Part shown: one piece after another, positions 11,214 through 23,207 of the stretch | Numbering within the stretch: the stretch's first letter is position 1 | Layout of the letters: each line of letters opens with the position of its first letter | Assembly: GCF_020509005.1 (NCBI RefSeq) | Contig: NC_063024.1 | Coordinates: 1,674,001 to 1,738,000, forward strand | Origin: Fulvia fulva | Taxonomy: Eukaryota; Ascomycota; Dothideomycetes; Mycosphaerellales; Mycosphaerellaceae | Direction of reading: 5' to 3' | DNA length: 64,000 bases | Notes under the pieces: model-generated | Told to the model about the DNA's origin: nothing | What the model saw: only the letters and a program-made list of their open reading frames with translations | Databases searched by the model: none | Made by a program: the position numbers and the translations under genes

Positions 11214-12084
11214 CTAAAAATTTCGGCACTTCCTCTTGATGTTAAAATCAGGCTTCATACCCGTCGGTCTTCTAGCATCATTAATGAACACAAGGGGTGT
11301 CACATCAGCGGTGCACATCAGCTGCTTGCGCAATCTTTCGATGCAGTGGTCAATGTGTCCACGGACGATCTCGCTCGGAGCGCGGAACGCCGTCACATTA
11401 CTGTAGTCGTAGCTGTCGCGGTAAGTATACTGCCGAATCAAGTTCTAACGGAATCGTCAATGCCTCTGCTCTCAAGGAAAGGGGGTCCTACAGTGCATAC
11501 CAAACAGTGCAGCTCGTGAAACACGTGGAGATAACCGAGCACGCCGCCACCATACTGTGGTGCAGCATGAGTATATAGTCCGGCGTTGGTTTTGTTGAGA
11601 GCAGACAGTTTGCTCTCGGGGAACTGTGATCTTGGAACTGAAGACATGGTTGTCAACGTTTGAAGCATCGACATTGTGGCGGATATGATGTTGTAATACC
11701 GTGCGACAGTTTTCTCCACGCCAACTCCACGTCCGGTGTTGGCTGGCCTCGGTACAGGGATGGCTGCATCAGGTGATTCTGTTCTGTGAACTGTGTGTAT
11801 TGCAGTACATTTGTATCTAAGAACGGGGCTGCGCAGGGAGTGTTAGCATCGGACGCGTCGGTGATGTATCATGTTAGTGCGGAACTCTTACAATATGGCG
11901 AAAGCTGTGCGCCACAATCGGCGTCGCTGGGCCTCGACAGGATGGTGTGCAATACCAGGAAGGCGATTACCATTGACTGCATGGCCACCAGCAAAAGCAC
12001 AGGCACTGTCCAGCTGTGAGCACGGCTGGAGCGCTTGGTTGTGCCAAGCGCCTCGTACGAGCCTCGTCTCCAGGACCCAAACAT
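11214..12084 (-). CDS. UstYa/DUF3328 oxidase-like protein 1
   Basis: UstYa-family proteins (PF11807) are membrane-anchored oxidases or cyclases of fungal RiPP pathways. Exons 12084-11892, 11828-11700, 11637-11501 and 11429-11214 give 224 aa with all phases consistent. There is one N-terminal membrane segment (WTVPVLLLVAMQSMVIAFLV), then LYRGQPTPDVELAW, the first metal-site motif HELHC and the second motif HIDHC followed by IERLRKQLMCTADVTP. It ends with the family's CRNF. Its start is divergent to UstYa-2 across a 321 bp promoter. The exact reaction (for example ether cross-linking of side chains) cannot be read from sequence. Confidence 0.9.
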
Positions 12085-12405
12085 TGCGGTTGAGAAGCTT
12101 CGAAGCGCGGTAGAATAACCACACGCATCAGCTTCATCTGTGCAGCGATGCCATTGTGTTGGCGCTACAATATGAGCGACGTTCGTCGGTCCTCAAGACT
12201 GGCGCGCGCGACAGCTCGCGCGTACGCGCAAGACGGCGCGCCAAAAAGAGGGCGCCAAAGCAAAGCATGCACGCTGTCACCACGCCCATACACGCCCGTA
12301 CACGCCCATACACGCTTCCTGGGACGCCGATGCCGTGAGTGCTCGATTCCCAAGGCGTACGCGTAGCTTCGCGCTCTATCTCGACTAGGTGTGATTGCAA
12401 TCAAC
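12085..12405. promoter_or_regulatory. Bidirectional promoter of UstYa-1/UstYa-2 with 10 bp tandem repeat
   Basis: 321 bp between two divergent UstYa start codons. At 12281-12315 the 10-mer CACGCCCATA is repeated about 3.5 times with one variant (CACGCCCGTA), next to GC-rich self-complementary stretches (CGCGCGACAGCTCGCGCG near 12200). The tandem repeat is a candidate regulator-binding array; no factor can be assigned. Confidence 0.4.
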
Positions 12406-13503
12406 ATGCCCTTTGGTGCGAGCAGAGGAAAGGGAAGAGAGTGGTGGCGTGGCTCCGCTTACATGGCCGTTAAGGAGTTCGACGATGGCGAGCGAGAAAG
12501 CAGTCGCGACGAGCCTGTGCGAGAAAGTGTCGTCCATGCAAGGTATCCGACTATACAGAGAATGTCAAGCCTGTGGCGTGCGATGCTTAACGCTTTGCTG
12601 CTTGCGTCTGCCATGTTCGTTGCTGCTTTCCTGGGCACGGGCTCGGCCATTGTTGCGTCGAAGGCCAGTGGTCTTCATCCACAAAGACGCAGCGCTCAAA
12701 GCGTTGAGAGTCCGATGCGGCTCACTAAAGGAACTAGAATTCCTTTTCTGGAGAATGGTATGTCTACGCTCGACGTCGATAGGACCACCAGAGCTCAATG
12801 TCCCTTCGCAGTGCCTTCGAAACCCTCAAACTTCACTCCGCACGAGATTCTCGGCCTACCCGCGACGATTGAATCAGACAAAGCCTGGAATGCATTGATC
12901 GGTCGTAAGTAGGCACCTCGATACGGGAAACCTAGCTAATGGCATTGAAGCGTTGAAAGGCTACATTGAAATAGCCCGTCCTGAACAGTACGGTCTGCCT
13001 CCGGGTATCACCCATCCGTCGGACCCCAATAAAAGCATATATGGCTTAGCCATGACCCATGAGCTACACTGTTTGGTAGGCAAGCCTTTAGTCTTGCGAG
13101 ATGTGTGGTCAGTGACATCTAATCATCATTCCGCTCCAGATCAGGATTCGCACCGCCTTCTACGATCTTGTTGAAGGCCGTCTGACGCCCGAGGATTTTC
13201 ATAGCCCGCCTCGCCGCCCGGTAGAAAAGCTTCTTGCTTTAGACCACGGAGCATTTCATCTCAACCACTGCTTCGATTACTTACAGGAGGGTCTTCGTTG
13301 CGCAGCACACCTAGACGTCCAGTACCCGGTCATGCATAGCGGCGCGGGAATCTTGACAGGTGAACGAATGTGCAAAGATTGGGTATGCATCCCCGTACAT
13401 TGTTATTACTGGCCAGCTCGCTAGATTGCTAACTTCGAACAAGGACGTTGTTCGTGTTATTTTGGAACACAACTCGTTCGATGCTTCTAACATGACGCTA
13501 TAG
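12406..13503 (+). CDS. UstYa/DUF3328 oxidase-like protein 2
   Basis: Exons 12406-12904, 12951-13075, 13140-13382 and 13444-13503 give 308 aa with matching phases; a later start at ATG 12463 is equally possible. A single membrane segment (LNALLLASAMFVAAFLG) is followed by SDKAWNALI, the motif HELHC, then HLNHC with FDYLQEGLRCAAHLD, and CKDW near the end. This is the normal UstYa architecture with both HxxHC sites. The stop is only 26 bp from the 5 bp target duplication and LTR of the retrotransposon, so its terminator region has been altered by that insertion. Confidence 0.88.
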
Positions 13504-13529
13504 ATATGCAGGCTAATAATGTCACTTCG

Positions 13530-13713
13530 TGTAAGGGCGCGCGTACCATAGAGTCTAATTGAGATAGTTGTTGTTCTACGAAGCTACGAAAGAGGAGCGC
13601 GAGGCGCGGCGGGCTAATAAGGAAGCGCCAAGCCGCGCTAACCCGATGCGGAAGGTCCGCGGTTCAGCCGGGCCGACGCTTCGGCAGTGAAGTGGCGCGG
13701 GTCGCCCGTGACA
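13530..13713 (-). repeat. LTR (3' LTR of minus-strand element)
   Basis: Starts TGTAAGGGCGCGCGTACC on the plus strand and ends CGCCCGTGACA. Matches 20676-20859 over all 184 bp with one visible mismatch. Preceded by the target duplication CTTCG. Confidence 0.93.
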
Positions 13714-13789
13714 GTACCCCCCCTCCCAAAACACGCCTCAGTCCTCTGAGCGTTATCCATCTTATGAGGCCACTTGCCTGTGCTGCTCT

Positions 13790-16700
13790 ATAGTCTCGCG
13801 AAAGCCTAATCATCCTCTAGAGCCTTGTCCTTATCTAGTAACACCTCTGTCTCTAAATCTACCTTCAGTTCATCCTTTAGCCTATCCGCGACCGGCTTCC
13901 TTCGAGAAACATGTTGCCTAGTTAGCTGGCTTGCCCCAGACCTAAGTCTGTCTTCGGCCAGCACTCGCGTATGATCCTTATAGCCAAGGTTAGGTATCAT
14001 TGTAGGCTCTATAGGTCTTACTAGAGCATCGGTACAACTGCTAGTACTGTCGTAGAGCTGAGGGCGGTAGATGAGACCGGTGACCCTAGTTGCGACGGCA
14101 GGCTTTCCCGTAATCTGGCTAGCATAGCGGTGCGTAGTGAACATGTACGGAGCAGATTCTATTAAAGGTATAGTTCGAGGCGACTCATTCGTAACGGTGT
14201 CGTTCTGCTAAGTGACCCTGATCGTGTTGAGCCCAAGCACCTTAGTGGCTAGTGGAGACCAGTCGGATGGAGCTGCGAAACCTGTAGGCGTGGACAACTC
14301 CGGCCGGTTATAGTGAAAGTCTGTAACAGCGGCGGCTACGTGTTTAAATATGTCCTCAGCCGGTTGCTAGGTCTCACCATCCTCCTCATTCTGATATCCT
14401 AGCCATTTCACCTTGTACTAAGTGTCCACCTTGCGCTTCTGTCCCTTCTTCACCTTACCTGCTCGCTTACGAGTGTACATGTCCAGAATCTTCTCTACTT
14501 CGTATATCGGGGAAGTAGGTGTAGCTACCACGTCGGCGATCGCATTAGCTTCGGTCGTGTCGGGCTCGATGACTACCGGCGGCGGCGGTGCGAGGTGCTA
14601 GTCTTCGAGTGGAGGTAAGTTTGGGTCGTCGGCTTTTTGTAGAAGGGAGGTGTAGAAGCAGTTGTCGAGCCCTACTATCGTATCTAACAAGTCTAGCTTG
14701 TACGAGAGTCTAGTAGGCATCACCTCAGTGATTCTGTAGGGACTAGCGTATCGTCTGTCGAGCTTCTTAGACGGCCGTGTCGTGCGGATGTTCTTTGTGC
14801 TAAGGTACACTATGTCGCCCACTTTGTAATCTAGTAGGATGCTTCGATAGCGATTCGCGGCCTTAGCTTATAGCGCTTACGACATTCTTATATTCTCTTG
14901 TAGATTCTTATATAGGCTACATAGTCGCTTGACAAACGTCTTAGCAGATTTGCTGTCTAATCGCTATAGTGTCGTCATCTGTCGGTCTTTGCCTGCCTAC
15001 ACGTCGATACGCTCCGTGAATTCTAGATTGTAGCTAAGCGTGACATAGAGAGGAGATACGCCGGTGGTCTCTAAGATATAGTTGTTGATTACGAATTGCG
15101 CTAGACAAAGCCAGTCTGCCTAATCACTTTGTGCCTCGTTGACGAATATGCGTAGGTACTGTTCTATAGCCTAGTTCGTACGCTTAGACTGTCCGTCAGT
15201 CTTAGGGTGGTAGGAAGAACTTAGCTTGCGATTAATACGTAACATCTTATAGAGCCTCTTCTAGAAAGTCGCGATCCACTACCGCCCTCTGTCCGAGGTG
15301 ATAGTGTTAGGTAGGCCTCGACGGCAAAAGACGTGTTTAAGGAAAAGTCTTGCCGCGTTCTGTGCTATTATAGCTCCGATAGGAATCAACTCGACTTCTT
15401 TAGTCAGTCGGTCCGTGACGGTCATGATGTTGTTATAAGTCATGCCGTCAACGGTGCTGTCTAGAAGTTCGACGACGAAGTCGACTGCGATATGTCTCTA
15501 AGGTCGGTCCGGAACAGAAAGTGGGTACAATAATCCTAGTGGCTAGGTGTGTAGAGATTTCGATGTACGGTAGGTGCGGCAATTCGCGGTGTATCTACGC
15601 ACGGATCTTGCCAGCCCAGGCCAGTAGAATTCACGTGCTACGAGTTCGTATATGCGTGCCCGCCCTAGATGTCCTGCTACTGGAGCATCGTGGTTCATCT
15701 TGATCAATCGAGTCTACAGAGCTTGGTCATTTAGTACCTATAGGCTCTAACCTTCGTACTGATTACGGATATATAACATGTCGCTATCCACCTTGCAATA
15801 CGCAGGGTGTATCTTCGCCTTCTGTAACAAAGAAGGGATAGTGCTGCTATCCTTCTACAGCAGCTTAATAGCTGCTTTGAGCTCGCTGTCTAAAGCGTAA
15901 GCGGTCGTTATGCGGTATTCGAGTTCGGCTTTAATCTAGACTTTATACGTAGGCTATACTAACTGCGGTACTAGCTTAGGTTCTGGAATGAACTCTACGG
16001 CTTTAGGGTTTAGTAGAGTCGTGTCTTCCTCCTCGGGCGTATCTTCGACGGTGGCTTATATAGAGTCCATCTTGAGGAATCGCTCCGGCGGAAGCAATGT
16101 CTAATGCTAGTGCTGATTTCTCGGATCGTCCACCCCCTACGGAAGGTCCTAGCTGCGTCTCGTCAGGCTATCTAGCTTGGTTCCTTGTACCCCGGGGCGA
16201 TATATAATCTAGAAGTTGAATTGCGACAGGAACTCTACCCACCGTGCTTGCCGACGATTTAGCTACTTCGTCGTTATAAAGTATTCCAAGTTCTTATAGT
16301 CCGTGAATACCTTGACTGGCTCGCTACTATCATCTGCTTCATAGGCTAGCTCCGGTCGCTATTCCTCGAAGGCCTTGATGATTGCGAGGAGCTCCTTATC
16401 GTAAATCTCGTAATTGCACTCCTGCGGACTAAGCTTCTTCGAATAGAAGGCCACCGGGTGCAAAACGCCTTCGTCATCATACTTTAATAACACTCCTACG
16501 TTCATAAAGTCTAAGGAATCCGTCTCTACTACGGTCTGTCTGCCCGGAACGTAATGCGCGAGCATGCCCGCTTTGCTAAACGTAGCTTTCAATACGTCGA
16601 AGGCGCGCTGACAATCTACTGTCTAGTCGATTCTCCGATTCTTGTGATTGCTAGGTCCTTCGCTTCTTGTCAGATTGGTCAAAGGTGCGGCTAGTCGTAA

Positions 16701-19700
16701 GAAGGCCTCAATAAAGCGGCGGTAGAAGTTGGCGAAGCCTAGGAAGGCCTATACATCTTTTAGGTTTGTTGGTGCTTCCTATGTCTGTATGCATTCGAGC
16801 TTCTCTAGATCTATCTCAATTCCGTCAGGCGTGATAATTAGTTCTAGGTACTTGACTCGCTACTAATGGAATTCGCACTTGTCGATGTCTACCGTCAGCC
16901 CTACGTCTCTAAGCTTGATAAGGACTTTACGCACATACTCGACGTGTTCTTCTAGTGTATCGCTAAAGATTAGCACGTCATCTAGGTATACGGAGACGAA
17001 GTCATCTAAATGTTCCTGTAATACCTTATTAATGTAAGACTAGAACGAGGCTAGGCCGTTACACAGTCCGAAGGGCAATACGAGGCATTCGTATATGCCG
17101 TACCGTGTCGCAAACGCCGTCAACCATTCATGCCCCTCTGTAATACGTAACTTGTTAAAGGCTACTACAATGTCCAGCTTCGTGAAGTACTTCTTGCCGT
17201 GTATGCGGTTGAGCGTCTCCTATATTAGGGGAATCGGATATCTGTTCTTGATCGTGATAGCGTTGAGGCCGCGGTAGTCGATATGTACTCGTAGCCCTCT
17301 ACCTAGTTTCCTCACAACTAGGACCGGCGCAGGCGATTGACTTGTCTTTTGGCCTACTTTGCGTATTTTGCCTTCTTCGGATTGCTCTAGTATCCACTTC
17401 TTCACAGCTTCATTTTCCTTCTTAGCCAAGCCGTAGGGTTTGCGATATAGTGGCTCCTAGGGCCCGTCCGGTTTGATATAAATCTCGTGATCTATCCCGG
17501 GTCGATGAGGTGGGAGTCCCTTATGATCTTTCGCCAAGAAGGCGTCCGCGATGTTATGATACATCTATAGGAGCTTCTCCTTCGGATTGTGGTTGAATTG
17601 CTTGTTTAGGAACTGATCCAGGTCATCAGCCGCCATAGTACTTAGCTTCAGGTCGCCGCCCTCGTCCTCACGTCCCGTAGGCAAGATGTAGAAGCACTCA
17701 GCTCTAGGCCGGTACGCGTACATCTCCTATACGCGTTGAGAAACGCCCTGGCAGTCCACCTCTTCTTCGTCGCCTACACCAAACGATAAGACATTCAACT
17801 CCGCCCCTCCTGCTATAAACCTACCGGAGGTTCTAGTGAAGGGCACTGGTCCGTATCGTACTTATGCCTACCTTCTAAGGTGGTTTAGGGACTGTACTAT
17901 TGTCGATGTCCGGTTAGGTAGACAATGACCAAAGCAGTAGTCGGATCTGAAAGCTACCTCACCTATAGCCTAGAAGATGTCGGGGTTGTGCTAGCTTAAC
18001 CATAGCAGTCCAAGGACGATGTCGTACTCGAGGTCGGTTACGTAGCATATCATTTGCTCGTGATGACCACCGATAACTACGTCGATCAAGGCTACGTAGG
18101 TAATGCGCCGTGCACTTACCTTTCTATCTCCTAGCGTAAGCCTCTTGCTTTTCACCAGCTCGAAGAGGGGTATCATATGTTTGCGTGTGAATTTCTAGTT
18201 AAGAAAGAGAGATATGCTCGTAGAATCTAATAGGCCTCGAGCCTTTTTATGTTGTATTATTACTAGTAGTACTATATGAGGATGTATATCTAGTTGTTGT
18301 CCTTTTAGTGCGCAAGCTGACAATCTTAGCTCGCCCTCACTATAGTCCGCCTCTTGCATTCTGTGTCTCTCAATCTCATGCTCTTTCTGACCTAGGAAGT
18401 TCGGTTGACCGCTATCTGCTACGCTTAGGCAGCGGTCGTGCCCTCTCCCTATTGCTATGGGTCTGTAGCAAGGGAGCTAAGGTTCGGGTTAGCGTTCGCG
18501 TTGTTTCGTGGTCGCGGTGGGCGATAGTCGCCATCGTAACCGTATATCGGGCACTCGGGGTTAGTCGATATATACGAGCCTATACGGTAGCGGTAGCACT
18601 TGCCTTGCTTCTTGAGTTCTTCGCGCTGCTCACGGTTAAGCTATAGTAGATTCTGCAATTAAACGGGCAGATCTTCCTTCTTCTTAGTGCCGGCGTATTG
18701 CGGAGGACGCTAGACTACGGCACCTGCTACGCCTGTAGCGGTACTAGTAGCTACTGAGCTGTTCTAGTTGTTCTAGCCGCCGTTACCGTTGCCACGAGGA
18801 CGCTCCTTCTACGGGTATAGGCGGTCTGTTTCGTAGAAGCTCTCGTCTAGGGCAGTGTACTCTTCGATAACGTCCTGCATGTTATATAGTCGACGGTCGA
18901 CTTCGCGGTCACCGAAGGTCTTAATAAAGTACTTACGGTTCAGTCGGTTACGGAATAGCATAAGCTCGGTCTCATCGCTCTATTCTATCTAGGTACGCAG
19001 CTTCGAATAGCGAGCGTAGAAGGCCACGAAGGTCTCGCCCTGCTCTTGCTTGTAGGTAGCGATGTCAACTATAGCCTTGGTTCCTTCGTTACGGGTGCTA
19101 TACTAGCGTATCATCCAATCTAACAGTTCTTCGCCCGTCTTGAACTCATTGAAGGACTGTTGCCCTAGCACAGGGATCCTCGGCTTAATGCTTCGCTAGG
19201 GATCTCCTTAGGTCTATCCGTACACGAAGCGTAGACCATCTGCTTCTGTGCGGAAAGTGGCTATAGTCAACTTTAGGAGCACGCTGCTATACTAGCTGTC
19301 GAAATTCGGATCGTCATCGTTCTTGAAGTGTCTAGGATCTAGCACGCCTTTCCTAATCTCTATGCCGCGAGTCAGGGTGCGGTCGATAGTGAACAGGCGT
19401 TTAGAGAGGTCCGTGAGTAGTGTCTATGTGCGACTAGAACGTGGTCTCGAGTCGCGGTTGTCTAGGCGTAGGCGATCATCGCGGCGGTTGTTACGTCTTC
19501 CGCTATTGCTATTATCATCGTCATCTCTACCACCACCACCCCCGTCTCCACTAGTAGCTTCGCGGTACTTGCGTATCAGCTACTCGAGTGAAGTCTTACG
19601 TAGGCGGGAACGAGAGGGTCGGCGACCAGATCGGCCTCGATTACCTCCTTCGTTCTATGTGGTGCCTATAGCTTCGAGTCGAGCCTTCAAGTCATCGATC

Positions 19701-20640
19701 TCCTTCTGTAGGGCCAGGTTTTTTGCTTTAGCGTCCTACTTCTTTGCCTCGGCATCCTGTGCCTTCTTCTTCTCTTTCTCGTAGATCTCACTGAACTGCT
19801 TATACAAGTTGTTAGCTTCCTTATACTTCTTCTCTACCTCTTGTAACTTGGCTAGGTCGCAATCCTTCTTGCTCTTGAGGTCCGCGGCCATTCTCTACGT
19901 TATAGCCTCTTCGCTTTGTAGCATCTTATAGATGCCGTCGTACTCGGTGTATAGCGTAGTATACTAGTCGTTCTGGACGGTATTAGCTCGCTCCATCACA
20001 TCGAGTTGCTAGCCTTTAGTAATTACAGTATTGACTGCCTGCAGCACTAAATCGTAGGTGGTCTTTAGGTGTTAGGAAGCGAGGTTCGCGAGTTTGTCTA
20101 GATCGACATTCTGGTATTCGGATGCGAGGATATACTCTGCCTCGTCGAGTGACAGATACACCTCGTCTAGTTCGTCGGGGTCGTTAGGGTTCTCTTCGAG
20201 CTTGAACTCGAACAGTTCTATGAAGTTAATCTCGCTAGCTGCTACTCGGTCGACAGCCTTCTAGTATACTTCGTCAATCTCTTACTACAACGCGACACCG
20301 GTGTTGACTATGACACGCCGGTTGTCGTCCTATGTCTGACTCTGAGGAAAAGAGGAGAGGTCGGGGAAAAGAGAGGTGCGTTACTGCTTGCCTTTGCCCT
20401 TCTGATTAGGCTTCTAGGGTGGCGGTATGCCGCTATCTATCTATAAGGTCATGTTGTCTAGGTTGTTCGGGGGAGGCGTGACGATGCCTGTATCCTGACT
20501 GTTTACTAACGCGCGACCACCTGCTAATGATGTCGCCGCGTTGCGCTCTCTAGGCATCTGCGCGCAATGCGCCTTACCGTGTTCTAGGGTGTCGCGCTCT
20601 CGCGATTCGAGTTCTGTCCTGTTGTTACGCGTCCCTTACC
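13790..20640 (-). pseudogene. gag-pol remnant with many in-frame TAG codons
   Basis: Read on the minus strand the order is gag-like region (about 20600-18300), protease (LLDSTS at about 18230, then YDIVLGLLWL near 18000), reverse transcriptase (17430-16650: [34 protein letters not shown]), RNase H (GVLHPVAFYSKKLSPQE near 16430), integrase with an H2C2-type NHDAPVAGHLGRAR near 15670, and a chromodomain (YKVKWLGY near 14400). The frame is broken by numerous stops. In the RT and chromodomain stretches I translated, every stop is TAG, at positions where Gln (CAG) or Trp (TGG) is expected. It is not translatable as it stands. Confidence 0.88.
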
Positions 20641-20675
20641 TGAATCCGTGATCTGGGTAGGGTGGTAGAACAAAC

Positions 20676-20859
20676 TGTAAGGGCGCGCGTACCATAGAGT
20701 CTAATTGAGATAGTTGTTGTTCTACGAAGCTACGAAAGAGGAGCGCGAGGCGCGGCGGGCTTATAAGGAAGCGCCAAGCCGCGCTAACCCGATGCGGAAG
20801 GTCCGCGGTTCAGCCGGGCCGACGCTTCGGCAGTGAAGTGGCGCGGGTCGCCCGTGACA
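20676..20859 (-). repeat. LTR (5' LTR of minus-strand element)
   Basis: Second copy of the 184 bp LTR, followed by the target duplication CTTCG at 20860-20864. The short stretch 20865-21170 after it shows no gene and is the other half of the original convergent intergenic region. Confidence 0.93.
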
Positions 20860-21170
20860 CTTCGATATTACGCAAAGTCACGGCTTCGACATACTTCTAC
20901 ATGGTTTACTATACTGCGGGAGCTACTATATGGAATGCAGTCTGTTATCTTTACATGCACTCATATGTACCAAATGATGTTGCTTATATCCCTGTTTGAC
21001 CGCAAAGCACGAACAGACATATGCCTTACTACGTAGTCTGTAGATTTTTAACAAGCTAGACGACGATACCGACGCCGTTGACCTTTACATATCAAGACTT
21101 GTGGACTCAACCAAACCTGCTCGAGGTAGGGCTCGGCATCTCGTCAGGCACGATTATCAGGATGTAAATA

Positions 21171-22433
21171 TCAATAAGTGTAGCAGAGCTCTTCACTATG
21201 TGAATCCATTGCCCTCCAAACGGGCACATCCTCGACGAACCCCCCGAACAGGAGCATATCTTGCAGACTAGCATTCTCGTCCGTTGAATTGAACATGTGT
21301 CGACCCTCATAGGCCATTAGTCTCACAGTCGGCTTCTGCTGTTGCCATCGCCACCAAATGTGGTCAAGCTGTGCATGATGGAGGAAACATAGCGGATCTA
21401 GCGGTAGCACAGTGTTGGTCAGCTGCTGCACTTCAACACTAGGAGCTTACTCTCACCGTTTGCAGCGGTCAAGGCCAGAAAATCGCCTCCCATTCTTGGG
21501 TGGACAGTGTTATGCAAGCGGGATTCCAGCTCCCTGACGAAATCCTTGTAGCTTTCGTGCCGCATGATTCGACCTATAGCCTCAGGGTTGTACCAATGGC
21601 CTGCTATTCCACCCGATGTCCCGTTGTTAGTAAAGCCCCGTGATAGACAGTGCGTTATGTATGTGTGGTTGTACATGATGGGCCGGAGGTCGGCAAAAGG
21701 TCCGTCCTCGACGCATGTGCCGTTACCAACGCTGGCTCTCCCGCCGCGAATACCGTTACTGCCAAAGCCGCTGTCTGGATCCCAAATGGATGAGTTTGCG
21801 AGATCAATCCAGTCTAGTGTCCAGTCCCAGTAACTGCTCGAATCAGATTAAGATTCATGGTCCATATTCAGTGTCAGGATACCTACGGAACATGACCTGA
21901 AAAGCCACAATACTGGCGCATCATCTTCTCCCACTGATGTAGTGTCCAACGATGCCATGGTAGAAATGCTGCCGAGCGATGGCCTATCAGAGAAGTTAGA
22001 TGGCGCTCAACCGCTGTGAGATATCTCTCGAATGAATGTTACCCACACCATGAGCCGATACTTGCATGAAGATAAGCAAAATCATCGCTGACACTGCCGT
22101 TATGAGTCCACCGAGAAGGGGTGTTGCTCAGGCAGTTGACAGACCGAACGAAGTCGTCTCGCTCAGTCGGGATTAGGGCCCGCCACTCTTGACGTATGGC
22201 GGTTTCGACGCAGGCAGTTGAAACTCGCACGCTCTGCTCAGGGAGGAGCAATAGACGCCGTGAGAGCGTGAAGGTGATTGCTGTCAAGGCTAAGAAGATC
22301 AAGACGAGCTTTTGCCAGTCTATGGCTAGGTGTTCAGAAGCAGGGGGGTCGCTACGACGACAATGGCTGTCAGCAAACTAGACCAGACAGACAGCGGGCA
22401 GTAACTCGACCTGCCTATTCCCATGCTCGGCAT
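21171..22433 (-). CDS. UstQ-like tyrosinase (type 3 copper oxidase)
   Basis: Tyrosinase-family enzyme expected to oxidise a Tyr or other aromatic ring of a peptide precursor. Exons 22433-22411 (least certain), 22366-22047, 21983-21887, 21833-21457 and 21397-21171 give about 347 aa with consistent phases. After an N-terminal hydrophobic anchor (LVLIFLALTAITFTL) the CuA site appears as DDFAYLH, then HRSAAFLPWHRW and QYCGFSGHVPYWDW. The CuB site is HNTVHPRMGGDF, then DPLCFLHHAQLDHIWWRW across the last intron. SGFGSNGI and a terminal CYTY also fit the family. The tiny first exon uses a GTCGAG donor, so the start may be wrong. UstQ-type tyrosinases accompany UstYa and S41 genes in dikaritin clusters. 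Confidence 0.9.
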
Positions 22434-23207
22434 CTTCTTCGGTATCAATGTGGCTTGTGGTACTAATCAGAAAGTATTGTCGATGCTTAGCACGTTGCAG
22501 TCTGAGCGCCATATTGTTAGACCCGTTCAACACTGCAGGAATATCAACTGTCTTGCTGCCAAGAGTTTATCAAGTCCGTCCTGCTGCATGCACCAAGTGC
22601 CCGATGGTGCAGGAGAAAGCCATTTGCCGACGACAACTTTCAACGCAGTGCCTGCAAAGTCGTGGCGAGGCGCCCCAAGTAGTCTATCTTGGCGCTTAGG
22701 AAGTGAGCTTCAGGCGCCAAAAAACTGGGCAGCACGATTGATTTGCCTAGGACTCCAATCCCGTTTTATCTCCTGAAATACACTATGCGATCTGCAGTCT
22801 CGATAGCTCGATCACTTGCGTATGTCAGCAGAGATAAGAAGAGTGGTACTTTCTGTTTGCACGGCCTGCTCCGCGAGCGGGTAGACGTTCTATACCTATG
22901 CCTAATCTTCATGCGTCAACGAAATGCAAGGACGCGCCAAAGCGTGCAAGGCAGACACGCTACCGACGTGATATCCGAGTTCCTGCGACCAAGGTCCTAA
23001 TAGCCATTCAAGGTACCGACAGACCGAATGTGCATAATTCAACATTATAGAAATTTCCCGGTACCTGTGAGCTCGTGGTGTGAGCAGAATCTTGTCTTAT
23101 CGACCGTGATGCTCGCATTAACAGTTCCACATCGGTTGTACAATCTAAGGATCGCATGGACTCCTTCTATGCACCGTTTCCTCTTATCACTGGCGAAACA
23201 GTGGATA
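22434..23207. other. Intergenic region, no gene seen
   Basis: 774 bp between the tyrosinase start and the UstYa-3 stop, both on the minus strand. Only short unsupported open frames on the plus strand; no repeated peptide units, signal peptide or RNA gene recognised. Confidence 0.5.

Larger units (their letters stand above)
13530..20859 (-). mobile_element. Ty3/Gypsy chromovirus-like LTR retrotransposon, degenerate
   Basis: 184 bp LTRs at both ends differ at one position that I could see (GGGCTAATAAGG versus GGGCTTATAAGG). The flanking 5 bp duplication CTTCG is at 13525-13529 and 20860-20864. LTR ends are TGT...ACA. A purine tract (GGGAGGGGGGG on the minus strand) abuts the left LTR, which is therefore the 3' LTR of a minus-strand element. 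Near-identical LTRs and an intact target duplication point to a recent insertion. It landed between the convergent UstYa-2 and tyrosinase genes. Confidence 0.93.

Noticed and set aside
19323..19784. Ser/Arg-rich plus-strand ORF in the retroelement
   Set aside because: It is the reverse of the gag region; low-complexity Ser/Arg composition is an antisense artefact.
13790..20640. UAG reassigned to Gln in the retroelement
   Set aside because: Two cluster genes (UstYa-1 and UstYa-2) end normally in TAG, and some TAGs sit at Trp (TGG) positions, so mutation explains the pattern better than a changed code.
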